From: Ailurus styani | Taxonomy: Eukaryota; Chordata; Mammalia; Carnivora; Ailuridae | Assembly (NCBI GenBank): GCA_002007465.1 | Contig: LNAC01000769.1 | Span: 24,903-88,902 of the forward strand | DNA length: 64,000 nt | Direction of reading: 5' to 3' | Part shown: positions 20,493 to 33,436 of the stretch, piece by piece | How positions within the stretch are numbered: the first letter of the stretch is position 1 | How the letters are laid out: each line of letters opens with the position of its first letter | Position numbers and translations under genes: made by a program | Notes under the pieces: model-generated | What the model was told of the DNA's origin: nothing | Databases searched by the model: none | Seen by the model: only the letters and a program-made list of their open reading frames with translations

Positions 20493-22943
20493 CTAAAATG
20501 GTAGAAGAGCCCAGAAAGTAGCTAACTTGTCTCAGTTCTGCTCTATTTCCAAATCACACTCTTCCTGTTAAAAAAACAAAACTAGCAAACACAAACGATT
20601 AAAATTCAAAAAAAAAAAAACACCTCTCAAAGTTATCTTTTCTACAAGTATCTAATTTATCTAATTTTGGATCTACTCGGCATATAAGAACATAAACCCA
20701 CTTCACAGTCTATATATTCATGCAGTGTAATTTAGGGATTTTACAAAGTATTACAGAGAATGGGTCAACAAATCTGGCTAATTTTAACACTTCAGGCACA
20801 TCCCAAACCAGTTACTGGTAAGGTTACAGAAGTTTCTACTTACACCAGCAGAGCAAAAATCAAGAATTCAGAAAGTTAAAGCCATTACCTCTTTGGATAC
20901 ATAAAAACGATACATTAAAATATGTCACCAAGTCCAAAAAAGGAGGCATTCAACAGAGTAAAAACAAGCAGCAGGCTGTCTGTTTAACAACAGGGCAGAG
21001 AAACTCCTTCTGGAATTCAGTTTCAGGAACTAGAGCTGCCTCAGCCAAAAAGAGGTTCAGATATGAGTTCTGACTTATTACAACGAGTCAAGGATAAACT
21101 CAAAGAAACCCAGGGTTCAGATTTCCCATGACTGTGGATAGATCTTGCAACAAAGAGAACTTTGTTACTTTTCACATGTAGGCTGAGCAGTGAGATTCAG
21201 CCAGTAATTCTGACCCCAGGCTAATGTCTCTGCACCCAAGCTCTGAGCTTCTCAGGGAAGACAACCTAGAATTACTCCTGCACCAGCCTTTCCACAATCT
21301 GCTCCTCTATGTGAACACTGGGTCTCAGCTATTGTACAGCAAGCTCCTATAAAGGTCTCAGGACATCCCTGGGCCAAGCTGCAACCTTTGCCTGGAGGCT
21401 GCAGGGTTGGGAGGATTCCTTCATGGAATAATCTCAAGGTCTTCAACACAGTCTTCATCAAAACTATCTGGTGGAAGCCCAGGAAGCTCTCACGGAACCT
21501 GGATCTGGGGAGCCATTCTTAGGATGACCTCTGGCTCCTCAGCCAACATCTCACTTGGTGGTGACTTTATTTGATCATTCTGGGCTTCTCTGTTTCTTTG
21601 TGTCTTTGGTTCTGTTCAGTCTCCATTCTTTAACTCTGGGGAAACAGAACTCAGACTCCAGCACAGGTGCCACATTGGAGGGCAGGGGCCACAGGGATAG
21701 GGGCAGCTCATGATGAGACTCAAACCCCACAACCAACTCTGGGCCATAATCCTTCTTTATAATAATCCTGCCTTTACCAACTGCCTCAGGGACGAACATG
21801 TATTTATTTACATACCTATTTGTTTATACCCATGCAGATCTGTAACTTAATTCTCTGTTCTCAGTTAAACACTTGAGGAAACAGTTTCTAATTCCTGCTC
21901 AGTAGACAAACCTGTCCATATGGACTTTGTCAACTCCTACATGCATCCTCCTCTGGCTCTTACTGAGTTCAGCTACCTACCAAATGCAAAGACATAGTTA
22001 TGGAAAACACTAAATTCCCCTGGAGTCAATGAAGATTCTAAAAGAACAACGTTAAATGTTTCAAAATATGCATTAATGTTTCAAAATATGAGACACAATG
22101 ATAAAAGTGTTAATACTAGCTAAGAAGTGTTTTTTCTTTCTCGTCTCATTTCTTGTATGTGTGATTTGCTAAGAAGTTACACTCAACCCTGTAGAGAAAA
22201 AAGGCAGAATTTGATAGAAATCAAACTACACACTGACACAACAAAAGGTCCTTACATGAAAAATTAAGTTGTTAATTATCATTTTGAGTATCTAAGTGTC
22301 AATTTTTCATAATAAAATTTTATGAAGCATAACTTTTGTACATAAATAGCTAAATTTTGACATTTTCAGCCACATAATTTCTCAGCAAGCAAACCACTAC
22401 AAGTCATTTATCTTATCCTCTTTCTCTTAACACATCTAGCAAATGCTACTGCATCTAACATTACCCATGCATCTCTCATAAAGAAAAAGTGAAACTGCAC
22501 CAGATTGTGTAACAGTGTTCCAATGACTCCACTTTTAGTACCGTGGCTACTGGGAACAGCAAACACAAGGCATTTTACATAAGAAGAAACCAATGAACCA
22601 AGAAAGCAGGGAGCCTCCTCAGTGGCCTGCAGCAAGTCAGCATCATCACCAGGGAGTCTGTATGTTCACTTCCAGGCCAGCATTAAGCAGTCAGTCCAGC
22701 AAAGGGAAAGAAAGAGCACTTCAGGACACCCCCTAACACTGCTCCCAATCTCACTCCAAAATGAAGAAGCAAAGTAGAAGTGCCTTCTTCTGATTTTTTT
22801 GTATCTCCCTTAATCTTCTCCCAAACCTTTTCACTGTCCTGCTCTGCAGTGAGGGGCAGAGGACTCAAGGGTTTAGATCTAGAGAATGACAGCAATTCCC
22901 ATACCTACGCAAACAGAATCAGTTTAGGGGTGGAGGGAGTTAC
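20493..22943. other. intron 6
   Basis: 2.4 kb with no SINE or L1. A GC-richer stretch at 21190-21820 could be an old LTR but shows no diagnostic end. The rest looks like unique intron. Confidence 0.5.
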
Positions 22944-23112
22944 CTCATTTTGGTGGTGCCCAGCTGCATTGAAGGGTGGAGCAGCATGCTCCAACCAGAT
23001 CGGCGCTCCCCCATGGACTATCTGCTCTCGTAGCCACACAAGGCTGATGAATGCGCACAGCGTGCATGTCACCACAAAACAACCCTGCAAACAATCCGCC
23101 AATAAATTGTCC
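22944..23112 (-). CDS. MARCHF6: MARCHF6 exon 6 (second membrane segment)
   Basis: 169 bp encoding residues 136-192. It begins T-D-N-L-L-A-D, where the human protein reads T-E-N as I recall, a conservative Glu-to-Asp change. A hydrophobic run from about CLQGCFVV to FISLVWL is the second membrane segment. It is followed by a polar stretch, LREQIVHGGAPIWLEHAAPP, leading into the acidic cytosolic loop. Acceptor TTAATAG, donor GTAACT (weaker than consensus). It ends on a whole codon. Confidence 0.96.
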
Positions 23113-23186
23113 CTATTAAAAAAAATTACATAGAATTACTCCAAAGAATGCTTAAAAGTAAGAAACCAAAGGTAACAACATTTCCT

Positions 23187-23383
23187 TTTTTTTAAAAGAT
23201 TATATTTATTTATTTGACACAGAGAGAGAGATTACAAGTAGGCAGAGAGGCAGGCAGAGAGAGAGAGGAGGAAGCAGGCTCCCTGCCGAGCAGAGAGCCC
23301 GATGTGGGACTCGATCCCAGGACCCTGAGATCATGACCTGAGCCGAAGGCAGAGGCTTTAACCCACTGAGCCACCCAGGCGCC
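23187..23383 (-). mobile_element. CAN-SINE
   Basis: Target duplication GGTAACAACATTT. It lies 75 bp upstream of the exon 6 acceptor. Confidence 0.94.
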
Positions 23384-24238
23384 CAGGTAACAACATTTCA
23401 TCTTAAACTAAAATGTCAGAAAAAAGAGCCAGAAAATAAGTCATAATTTTCCGTGTAAAAATCAGTTTCTCAGACTCATTTCTGTGACTCGTGAAATTCT
23501 ATCTTATTTGCTGGCCAAATATATTTATTTATATATTTGTATTATATGTATTTATATTATAATAAGTGAAGAATAACATCAGAACTACACAGAAATTAGC
23601 CACCTAGCCATTCTTTGAACATGGCTTAGAAACAGGCAGGCAAAAACCAAAAACCAAAAGCAACCAAACACTGACAAAGGCCAAGTATGTATGTAATTTA
23701 TGAAAGGTGAATGACTGTCCAACCTACCCTAAGAATTTCCTTATGCTTACTTTACACAAGTTTAATAAACTTGGTTAGCTGATACCCACACAAATGGAAA
23801 TGATCAGCAAATCAGAAGAGAAGAACCTCCAGAGAGGCCCAATGGCAATGTAAAGAAAGAAAGCTGAGAGATATTCAGTATGCAATGTGCAAGACAAAGA
23901 AATCTGTAATACACTTTAAATATCATTTAGCAGATTAAATTCTGATGCTAACTCCAAATATATCATAAGTATGTTATTAGTTCCTCAAAAAATTCAGATA
24001 GACAAATAACGTTATGAGACATGTAGTATCGTACGTAACATTAAAGACCTCTTGTTCTTTTCCTCTCAAGGAGGAAGGGGCTTGTCCTTCTCTAGTCTAT
24101 GTCTGATTTCAGAATAATTCAAGGATAACTCAAGAATAGGAAAATCCTTTATTGCAACAGACTGACTTTTTCCACCATGGAAAATCTGAGAAGGGTCCAT
24201 TTGAGAGACAGCCTACTGGTTCCAAGCTTAGTGAATTA

Positions 24239-24425
24239 AAGATTTTTTTTTTTTTTTTTTGACAGAGAGACACAGCGAGAGAGGGAACACAAGCAGGGGG
24301 AGTGAGAGAGGGAGAAGCAGGCTTCCCACCGAGCAGGGAGCCCGATGCAGGGCTTGAACCCAGGACCCCAGGATCATGACCTGAGCTGAAGGCAGATGCT
24401 TAACGACTGAACCACCCAGGTGCCC
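24239..24425 (-). mobile_element. CAN-SINE
   Basis: Subtype with CTCTCGCTGTGTCTCTCTGTC (reverse). Target duplication AAGCTTAGTGAAT. Confidence 0.94.
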
Positions 24426-24639
24426 GAAGCTTAGTGAATGAATGTGGCCCACAGATATGACCCGGAATGTATCCTAATCAAAAGAGGAATCCTAACCATT
24501 CCCGTGCTAAGGAACCCTTCAGATTATTAAAACTCTGTTAACTGTTACTGAGTGTAACTCAGTAACACTTCTCTCTTCTGTACTTGTCATCAGTAATAAC
24601 AATTGTTTGATGTCGATTTTAAACAGTGACAAACCCTTT

Positions 24640-25035
24640 GTAGAGTTCTTTTCCCTCATACCTAGAATCTGGACTGGTTCTGTGACTTGCCTGGACCAAG
24701 GTGAGGCAGCCTGAGTTTAGAGCCTAGACGAGAGCTGGTGAACTTCAACTCTCACCCTTCTGGAATGCTGCCCTGTGACCACCACGGACAGAAGCCCTGC
24801 TGGCTTTCTGAAAGATGAGCGGGCATATGGAAGAGAACCAAGGCACACAGCTGGAGCCACCTAAGACCACCCGACTGCAGTGAGACACATGAGTAACTAA
24901 GGATAGCCCAACAGATGAATTGATCAGCTGAGCCCAGCCCAAACTGCCGACCCCTGAATTATGAGCCAATAAAATTACTACTGCTTTAAGAAGCCAGTAA
25001 GTTTTGGAGACAGTATGTTTTGAAGCAACATTAAT
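24640..25035 (+). mobile_element. MLT1-type (ERVL-MaLR) LTR fragment
   Basis: Resembles MLT1 LTRs: TTCTGTGACTTGCCTGGACC near the start, TGAGCCCAGCCCAAACTGCC, GAATTATGAG...AATAAAATTA and TTTAAGAAGCCAGTAAGTTT at the end. Old, solitary and without coding sequence. Confidence 0.7.
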
Positions 25036-25499
25036 TGATATTTTGCACCTAGAGATGATCTAAAGAACTGAGCTACAAGATATGTAAGCAGCTGCTATGA
25101 TATTAAGAAATTTAAAGTAAAATTTCATAAATAAAATTAATACTACAGAGAAAATGAAACACTGCTCATTAAAAAAAAAGTTGAGTTAAAAGTGCTTTCA
25201 GGAAAACTGGCTCAATTCTTCAAACTGTAAAATGTAGCACAGGATTACAAAACCAAACCACATTTATAATTTCTTTTGACTATCCCCAACCATGCCTCCA
25301 GTGGTCCTCTTGTGCCAATCAGCAGTCTCCTGAAGGCACTTCTAGTGGCCCACTAACCAATCAGGTTAGAAAGAAAAGGGGAGCCTGCCAACGTAAGACA
25401 AGCAACAGCTCTGAGCTTTAGTGACAATTCTGCTATACATTAACCTAATACTCAAAATTCATATAGAGCTTTTACATATATATGTGAATTTAATCTTTG

Positions 25500-25660
25500 A
25501 ATAGTCCACCCAAAGCCCTAAGGCATGATCTTCCTCACTTTACAGAGGAGGACACGGGTTCAGAAACATCCAATGATTTGCCCAAAGTCACCAAATAACC
25601 TGCAGATATAGAAACCGTATTCTGTTACAACCAACTACTTCATTGTATTGCCTAAGTGAT
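25500..25660 (-). mobile_element. MIR-like SINE
   Basis: TTACAGAGGAGGACACGGGT and GATTTGCCCAAAGTCACC match the MIR core in reverse. Confidence 0.6.
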
Positions 25661-26486
25661 CATACCTGCCCAACAACCAGAAGGTCTACCAACAAGCAGT
25701 AAAGATAGTAGGGAAGGAGGATACTACTACACCTTGTTTGTCTGGCATTTCACTGACATGGCTTCCATAAACACCTGTTTTTCATATAGCCAAACCCTAT
25801 CAATTTAGGCTTTGATAAATGTTAACACAGCCAATTAAAAGAGAAACCATTAGAAAAACAATGTATCTCTGCTTCATTAAACTACAAAGACTGGAATTCG
25901 AGTCACCTTTTCTAAACAACTGAGATACTGATTGGCCACTACCATGCATACTCATTAATTAACTACAGTGGTTTAGAAAATTTTAGCTCAAACTAAATGG
26001 AACAAGAATACCCTATGTGAAATGGTTCTTTTATAAGGTTATACATATTAAAATAAAATGTCCACCACTCTTAGCAGTCACCCCTTGCTTTTACTGGACT
26101 TCCCTCACTACTTCCAATGTGAATCTCTGTGGTGTACACAATTCCTAAATGCAAGCCAGAGGTGAACAATGTCATATACCAAAGACATAACAAATGGCAG
26201 CTGAGCCATTTAAGACAAACTTCTTAACTTTTATACTGAGACCATGTTCTGGATGGCTGAGATAAAAACCTGATGTCCAGAAATGGGAATGCTGTCCTGT
26301 TTGTTTCTACTATATCACTTCACAAAAGGCCTGTATTTTTACACAAAGGGTTAGCTTCTTATGCTAGTTCCAAACTTTCAAATGTGTTAAATTACTGCTT
26401 CTCTTTTTTGTTACGGCCACAGCTAAGAGCACCCTATTTCAAGGCCCCTGTCTGCTTCTAATCATTACTTTATCAAAGCTGTTCTT
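25661..26486. other. intron 5, unassigned part
   Basis: AT-rich, nothing recognised. Confidence 0.5.
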
Positions 26487-26658
26487 GGGCTCCTGGGTGG
26501 CTTAGTGGATTAAAGCCTCTGCCTTCGGCTCAAGTCATGATCTCAGGGTCCTGCTCAGTGGGGAGCCTGCTTCCTCCTCTCTCTGCCTGCCTCTCTGCCT
26601 ACTTGTGATCTGATCTCTCTGTGTCAAATAAATAAATAAAATCTTAAAAAAAAAAAAG
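26487..26658 (+). mobile_element. CAN-SINE with internal deletion
   Basis: Lacks about 25 bp after GGGTCCT (jumps to GCTCAGTGGGGAGCC). Target duplication AGCTGTTCTT. Confidence 0.92.
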
Positions 26659-27454
26659 AGCTGTTCTTTATTAATGAAAACAAAAAATTCTAATGTAAGT
26701 TCAAGGTGAAAATCTTTTATCTATTATTCCCTACACTGCCAAAGACACAGACAGAAATGAAATAACCTGATTGTTCTGTCCCAAAAACATATTACCAACA
26801 AGTAGAAAACCAAGTCACAGACACATCTAATGTTTCTACATATTTAGAAACATGATTAAAAATAATGATGCAGATGCAAGAGACTTAAAAGAACTCCTCC
26901 TTATTTTCTTTTCTATCAGAAATACAGTATGCCCTCCTGTTCTCTTCTATTGCCTTGTGGCTTATTTTAATGATAATATACTCTGAATACTTCTGTTCCA
27001 CCGGATGGTTTTGCATTGTTCTCTGTCTTTACTGACAAAGCAATCAGAAATGTAAGGTCAGCTGGGCACAAAAGAAGATTTAGCAAATATAGGCGCAACT
27101 GTTGGCAGACTTAATATTTAATGATCTTGACACAGTTAATCATTTACAGTAATTCTAATTCTGACATCAGTAATAAAAACACGTCTTTCCCAAGAAAACA
27201 CAGTTACAAAGCTTAACGTCAAATTAAGACACAGTAAAACAATGACAGTGAACAAGTTTTTAGTCCATATCCTAATAATCACAAGAAACATTTAAAAACT
27301 AAATTTGAATTCAAATGACTATGTTGTTTAAAAATACATGTTTAAATGAACTCTCGGCATATGAACATGATAGCATTTATCTCACACTGCATGGCAGCAT
27401 GTTTAATGGATCATCCCACCCTTACAAAACAGTCTTTAAAACGGGTATGTTTTG

Positions 27455-27665
27455 TGGGGCGCCTGGGTGGCTCAGTCGTTAAGCGTCTGCCTTCAGCTCA
27501 GGTCATGATCCCAGACCTGGGATCAAGCCCTGCATCTGGCTCCCTGCTCTGCAGGAAGCCTGCTTCTCCCTCTCCCACTCCCCCTGCTTGTGTTCCCTCT
27601 CACACTGTGTCTCTCTCTATCAAATAAATAAATAAAATCTTAAAAAAATAAAAAACAAACAAAAA
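27455..27665 (+). mobile_element. CAN-SINE
   Basis: Target duplication GGGTATGTTTTG. It ends about 195 bp from exon 5 on its donor side. Confidence 0.94.
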
Positions 27666-27858
27666 CCGGGTATGTTTTGAAACAAACATGTACGTATGTC
27701 AGCTACTTCTACTGTAGCTATAACTATCAGACTAAGAGACATAAATTACTCTTTGTCCTTGGAACAAAAGAATTTTCAAATTATAACAAAAATAAAAGCA
27801 TGCAGGAAAACCCAGCCCTAGATACGCTGTGCAGCTTTCCAGCTTTCCAAGTACTCAC

Positions 27859-27931
27859 GTGGACAGCATGTCCAGTGGCAGTGTCAGTAGTGAGCTCACG
27901 GAGCCAGTAAACAAGCACTTGTAGATTCGGC
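27859..27931 (-). CDS. MARCHF6: MARCHF6 exon 5
   Basis: 73 bp encoding residues 112-136, from CRIYKCLFTG to LDMLST. It forms a lumenal loop between the first two membrane segments by the expected topology. Acceptor TTGGCAG, donor GTGAGT. It ends two bases into Thr136 (AC|G). Confidence 0.96.
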
Positions 27932-28071
27932 CTGCCAAGAAGGGCAAGATGGCATATGGTTACAACACACATAATGAACTCAGGTACTCAATTAAATGGA
28001 GGTGAAGTGTAAGCCCCTAAAATATTTAGTCTTTGCAAGGCTGTCCTAAAATACTACATTAAAAAAACCCT

Positions 28072-28264
28072 GGGGCACCTGGGTGGCTCAGTCGGTTAAG
28101 CGGCCATCTCTTGGTTTTGGCTCAGGTCATGATTTCATGGGTTGTGAGAAAGAGCCCCATGCTGGGGCTCCACGCTCAGCAGGAAGTCTGCTTGAAGATT
28201 CTCTAACTCTGCCCCTCCTCCCACTCTCTTTCTAAAATAATAAATCTTAAAAAAAAAAAAAAAA
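28072..28264 (+). mobile_element. CAN-SINE
   Basis: Older subtype with CCATCTCTTGGTTTTGGC in the left part; poly-A tail. Confidence 0.9.
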
Positions 28265-29620
28265 TCCAACACGGTTAAGCATAAAAACAGTGACAGTAAA
28301 GAGTAAATGTTACACACTAATGTTAAAAGCTTAGATTCGCTATAGACTGACTTGTTTCTACTGAATAAGCTTAGATGTCTGAAAAGGAAAAAAATATATA
28401 GTAAAGATCTCTAAATTACAATACGGAGAATTTTTTTTAATCGAGAATTCTAAAATTCATTGAGTCTGCTCATGAAAATAAAAGGTTTCAGTTCTCGGGG
28501 CTTTTCAGAAGAGTAAATGCTCCAATAACATGAATAGCAAACTAACGACCAATTTTTTAAAGATGCAGATTCAAGGGTCCTCAAAAAAAAAATCTTAAAT
28601 CTGGCCATGAAGGGAAAAAAAGATAAAGTATGGGTGAAAGCACAGCCATCCCCTTATCCTATTAGTCAGAAAGACAAAAACAGAAATAGGGCTCCCAAGA
28701 GGAAATAGCTGAGATTTTCTTTCTAACCAAAACCTGTATATTAGTTTAAGCTTTCCCTATCAGAAATTTTCAGTGACTTCAATGGCTGTTTTCAAAAGTC
28801 AAATCAAAATGAAAAGGTAGGAAAAAAATTACTTACATATGTGTTAAAATATTCAAAGCAAGTATGCTTGTAACAAAGTAAAACTGACAACAAACCAAAT
28901 GTCTGTAAGTCAGAAAATGGATTCATAAATTACAGGCCTCCTTCCTAGAGTGCTGTGCATCCATTAAAAAAATAAGGTAGCTCAAAAAAAAAAAAAAAAA
29001 GTACAGCAGCTCAACATGTTCTCACATGAATAGATACCAGGGTACACTGCTAACTTAAAGAAAAAAGTTACAGACTATGTATTTTGTGACAGAACTTAAA
29101 TTTTAATTATGAGTGTGTGTATAAGTGCAGGTAAACAAGTCAGAACAGACATCCAGTCTGTTAACTGCATTACTTAAATTCTCTTAAGTCTCTACTTAAC
29201 TTTTGATTATTTGATCTGATTTTAGAGAGGTGTTAAGTCTTCCACTTGACTGTGAATGCTTTATATATTTCAAAGTCCTGTACTCTGGTGCATAAAAGTT
29301 CTTAACTTTTACTTTCTTATGACTATGCCCTTTACTAATACGACATATAATACTTTGTTCCATTTAAAGCTTTTCATCTTGAATGACATCTGGCTGATGA
29401 ACGCTGTTCCTGTGTTCTGTCAGCATTTGCTAACATCCCTCTAGTATTAACCTGGGCTGCTCTGTACTTACTTATAGTAAACCACGTTCCTCTGTACACA
29501 ACTGTGTAAACTCTAATGATCACAGAAGTTGGAGCCTTACCCTGTCCTCTCTTACATCCTTCCCTCTGCCCTCCGACCCTGTCTTTCTTGTCTTTTGGTG
29601 GACTTTCCAAGTATTTACTG
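28265..29620. other. intron 4, unassigned part
   Basis: AT-rich. A poly-A run at 28984-29000 may end an old retroelement that I cannot place. Confidence 0.45.

Positions 29621-29621
<1 letters not shown>

Positions 29622-29663
<42 letters not shown>
29622..29663. repeat. (TG)n microsatellite
   Basis: 21 uninterrupted TG units between the target-site copy TTTACTGTT and the SINE body. It occupies the tail of the adjoining reversed SINE. Confidence 0.97.
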
Positions 29664-29664
<1 letters not shown>

Positions 29665-29851
29665 AAAGATTTTATTTATTTATTTCACAGAGGGAGAGAG
29701 ATCACAAGGAGGCAGAGAGGCAGGCAGAGAGAGAGGGGGAAGCAGGCTCCCCGTTGAGCAGGGAGCCCAATGCGGGCCTCGATCCCAGGACCCTGAGATC
29801 ATGACCCGAGCCGAAAGCAGAGGCTTTAACCCACTGAGCCACCCAGGTGCC
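29664..29851 (-). mobile_element. CAN-SINE
   Basis: Starts TTTAAAGATTTTATTTATTT and ends CACCCAGGTGCCC. Target duplication TTTACTGTT encloses the (TG)n run. Confidence 0.93.
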
Positions 29852-30366
29852 CTTTACTGTTTCATACTCTGACTTCTCAAGACAAAAACTCATAAATGCC
29901 ATTTCTATTCTTCTGGCACTTACCTTTAAGTTTTGTTACTTTTTATTAAGGTAAAATTTACATGAGTCTTAAGTATATGTCTGGGTGAATTTTTATGTAT
30001 GTACATATCCAGGAAACTGCCACCTAGATCAAGATACTCAGCATTTTTGGCTTCCTGGAAGGCTCCTCAACCCCCTTCCTAGTCAAAATCTCCAGCAAAA
30101 AGGTAACCAACCATTCAATTTCTATCACCATAGATCAATTTGGCCTACTTTAAAATCTCACATAAATGCAATCATACAATCCATACTCTTTCATGCCTCG
30201 TTCCTTTCTCTCAAAACAAAACTCATCCATGTTATTCCATGTCCCAATAATGAGCTCTTTTCTCACTGCTATACAGAGAAACCACAAGGCACCTATTCTA
30301 CTATAGTTGATAGGTATTTGGTTGGTTCCAGTTTTTAACTACTATTAGCAAAGCTGCTGTGGTCAT

Positions 30367-30583
30367 TCTTTTTTTTTTTTTTTTTTTTTTTTTTATTCAT
30401 TTGACACAGAGAGAGAGATTACAAGTAGGCAGAGAGGCAGTCAGAGAGAGAGGAGAGAGGAGAGAGGAGGAAGCAGGCTCCCTGCCGAGCAGAGAGCCCG
30501 ATGTGGGCCTCGATCCCAGGACCCTGGGATCATGACCTGAGCCGAAGGCAGCGGCTTTAACCCACTGAGCCACCCAGGTGCCC
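30367..30583 (-). mobile_element. CAN-SINE
   Basis: Poly-T tract at the left. Target duplication GCTGTGGTCATTCTT is exact, which suggests a fairly recent insertion. Confidence 0.95.
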
Positions 30584-31148
30584 TGCTGTGGTCATTCTTA
30601 AACATCTTTTAGTGGACACAAGGCTCTGGTTTCCATCAGCTATATTCCTAGAAATGGAACTGCTGAATCATAAGGTATTTTTAATATTTACTCTTGGTAG
30701 ATACTGCCAGTTTTCCAAAGGGGTAATACCATGTATACTTCCGCCATTGATGTAAGCATGTTCCAATGCTCCACATCCTAAGAAACATTTGGTATTGTCT
30801 TGTTTTTTAATTTTTATTATCCTGCTCAGTATGTAGCAATATCTTCTTGTGCATTTCCCTCATGACTGATGCTGAGCGGCTTTTTGTGTTACTGGCTATT
30901 TAGATCTTTCCAGAAACACCTGAAGTGCTTTCTCTCCCTGTCTGCTTTTTTTCTTACTGATTTTTAGGAACTCCCTAATACTCTAGATACAAGTCCTTTG
31001 TTTGATGTGTGTATTGCAAATATCTTCTCGTGGGGCTGTCTTTCTCTCTTAAAGGTATCGAAGCATAAATAAAAATTCTTAATTTTAATTAAGTCCAATG
31101 TATTCGGTATTTTCTTTTACGGTTATTCTCCTATATATAAACATATGA

Positions 31149-31150
<2 letters not shown>

Positions 31151-31198
<48 letters not shown>
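31151..31198. repeat. (GT)n microsatellite
   Basis: About 24 units, directly followed by the poly-T of a reversed SINE. Confidence 0.97.
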
Positions 31199-31200
<2 letters not shown>

Positions 31201-31643
31201 TTTTTTTTTTTTTTTTTTAAGATTCTATTTATTTGCATGCCTGGGTGGCTCAGTTGGTTAAGTGTCTGCCTTTGGCTCAGGTCATGATCCCAGGGTCCTG
31301 GGATCAAGTCCCATATCAGGCTTCCTGCTCAGTGGGGAGCATGCTTCTCCCTCTCCTCCCTGCTTATGTTCTCTCTCACTATCTTTGCCTCTCTCAAATA
31401 AATAAAAATCTTAAAAAAAAGAGAGATTTTATTTATTCAGAGAGAGAGAGTGAGAGAGAGAGAGCACGCACACATACATGAATGAGGGGAGGGGAAGAAG
31501 GAGAGGGAGAGAAAGCACTTCAAGCAAACAGTGTGCTGAGCACGGAGCCTGATGCAGGGCTCAATCCCACGACCCTGAGATCAAGACCTGAGCCAAAATC
31601 AAGAGATAGACGCTTAACTAACTGAGCCATTCAGGTGCCCCAT
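31199..31643 (-). mobile_element. CAN-SINE split by another SINE
   Basis: Reversed element in two parts, 31199-31230 (poly-T, AAGATTCTATTTATTTG) and 31416-31643 (GAGATTTTATTTATTCAG to CATTCAGGTGCCCC). Confidence 0.9.
31231..31415 (+). mobile_element. nested CAN-SINE
   Basis: Plus-strand copy (CATGCCTGGGTGGCTCAG to AAAATCTTAAAAAAAA) inserted in the reversed SINE. AGATT(C/T)TATTTATT repeats on both sides. Confidence 0.92.
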
Positions 31644-31870
31644 TCTCCCATATTTTTAGAAATCTTTTGGTTTTAACATTCGCATTCAGGTTCACGATCC
31701 ACCTCAAATTAGTTTTTGTGTCAGGTGTGAGATAATAACATGATTCATTTTTCTCCTTATGGCCATCCAGTTGATACTACACCATTTATTGAAAGGATCA
31801 TCCTTCCCCCACTAAAGAGCAGTGGCACCTTTGTTGTGAATCAGGTGAGGATGCAGATGTGGGTCTCGTT

Positions 31871-33074
31871 CTGAAGTCCAGTTGGTTACCCCCTCCCCAT
31901 AATTTTTAATGCAGAGTCACACAGAGTTTTCCTGTCTCTGTCTAGAGCATCTACAGTCTCTTCACAAATAAGATAACTTGAAAAGCTCTCATTTCTACCC
32001 TCCCCTCAGTTTCTTCCATGTTAAAGTCATCTAGAATTTTAGTTTCCAGCTACTACCTAAAAATTACCAGTCACTGTAGGTTAAAACAACTGCTAGTTAG
32101 CTGAGGGAAGCACCTGTCTCCTTTTCTTTGCAGCTCATGCCTTTCTCTCTGATTCCTCACTCATTTTGGGAAAGTATATTTTCAAACACTTTTTCATAAA
32201 TAGTTTGATGTGGCAAACTTTTCATGCCCTTACATCTACTGACATGTCTTTATTTTGTCCCTCCATCTGAGAATAATTTATGGGTAGATTTCAGGTTCAG
32301 AAACATCGTCAAAGTCTGAAATTTCTGTTGTCCTCTAGCATTCAGAGCTGCTGATTTTAAGTCTGACACCAGTCTGATTTTTACTTTGTAGTATAATGTG
32401 CAAATGGAACACCTACCATTTTATTCAGTCCTGGAAAACTTTAGAATGTGTCTAGGTTTGTGAGGCACCATCCTTCATCATGGTCACCTCTCTCTCTTTT
32501 AACCAAAAAGATGTCTGTCATTTCCTCATGTCCGTGTTCACCTTGTGAAAGTACTTACTAGACAGGTGCTGAAACAAGTGGATGCAGCCTTTACCTCCTG
32601 GTTTTTTTCTCCTCATACTTGCAACTTCTTGCCTCTTTGAGGTACATCCAAGAGAATCCCTTGCTCAATCTCCTGGTTCACTACCTCACTTTTCAACAAT
32701 ACCTATTCTGCTATTCAATGTATCCCCAAAGATTTTCATCTTCATAATTCATCAATTTTATTTTATTTTAAAGAGATACAAGGATATTAACTATACTTAT
32801 TTAAAAATCTCATTTGCATTTAACTCCAAAGAATCATAGCTACATACTCTGCCATTATTTACTATCTACCCTTCTGCATGTCTCTAAAAACAAAAACCCA
32901 AAAGGGATCAACTAAGGGCTAGTATACCAACCTCCCAGAAAACCTCCTGTATCTTGAAAGATAAGCCTCCTTAAAATTCAGGAGTATTACAGATACATGA
33001 GTTGCCTTTTAAAAGGGAGGGAAAAAAACCTCAAAATAATCCAACTTCTGCAATCCTTGAAAGTTCTAATATAG
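31871..33074. other. intron 4, mostly unassigned
   Basis: 31871-32350 may continue the L1. The remainder shows nothing recognisable. Confidence 0.4.
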
Positions 33075-33270
33075 GGCGCCTGGGTGGCTCAGTGGGTTAA
33101 AGCCTCTGCTTTCAGCTCAGGTCATGATCTCAGTGTCCTGGGATCGAGGCCCACATCGGGCTATCTGCTCAGCGGGGGCCTGCTTCCTCCTCTCTCTCTC
33201 TGCCTGCCTCTCTGCCTGCCTGTGATCTCTCTCTCTCTGTCAATTAAATAAATAAAATCTTAAAAAAAAA
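33075..33270 (+). mobile_element. CAN-SINE
   Basis: Near-consensus GGGCGCCTGGGTGGCTCAGT element. It ends about 165 bp from exon 4 on its donor side. Confidence 0.94.
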
Positions 33271-33436
33271 AGTTCTTAATTTAGGTGGACAATATTTTCT
33301 AAGTGAGGCTTTCCTAATACATGAAATTCTAACATCAAAAAAAATCAAACAGAAATATGATGCAATATTACAAAATTGAATACTTATGCAACTTTGTAAG
33401 TTGTATAACTCCAATCACAGAGAAATGAACACTCAC

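Larger units (their letters stand above)
29925..31870 (-). mobile_element. old L1 (L1M type) fragment, interrupted
   Basis: Antisense L1 3'-region phrases: AAACTGCCACCTAGATCAAG, CTGCTGAATCATAAGG, GTTGATACTACACCATTTAT. SINEs split it at 30367-30583 and 31199-31643. No intact frame. Confidence 0.65.

Noticed and set aside
20171..20504. ORFs on both strands over exon 7
   Set aside because: The plus-strand Leu/Val-rich frame is the antisense shadow of the acidic exon, and the minus-strand ORF track is in the wrong frame relative to exon 7.
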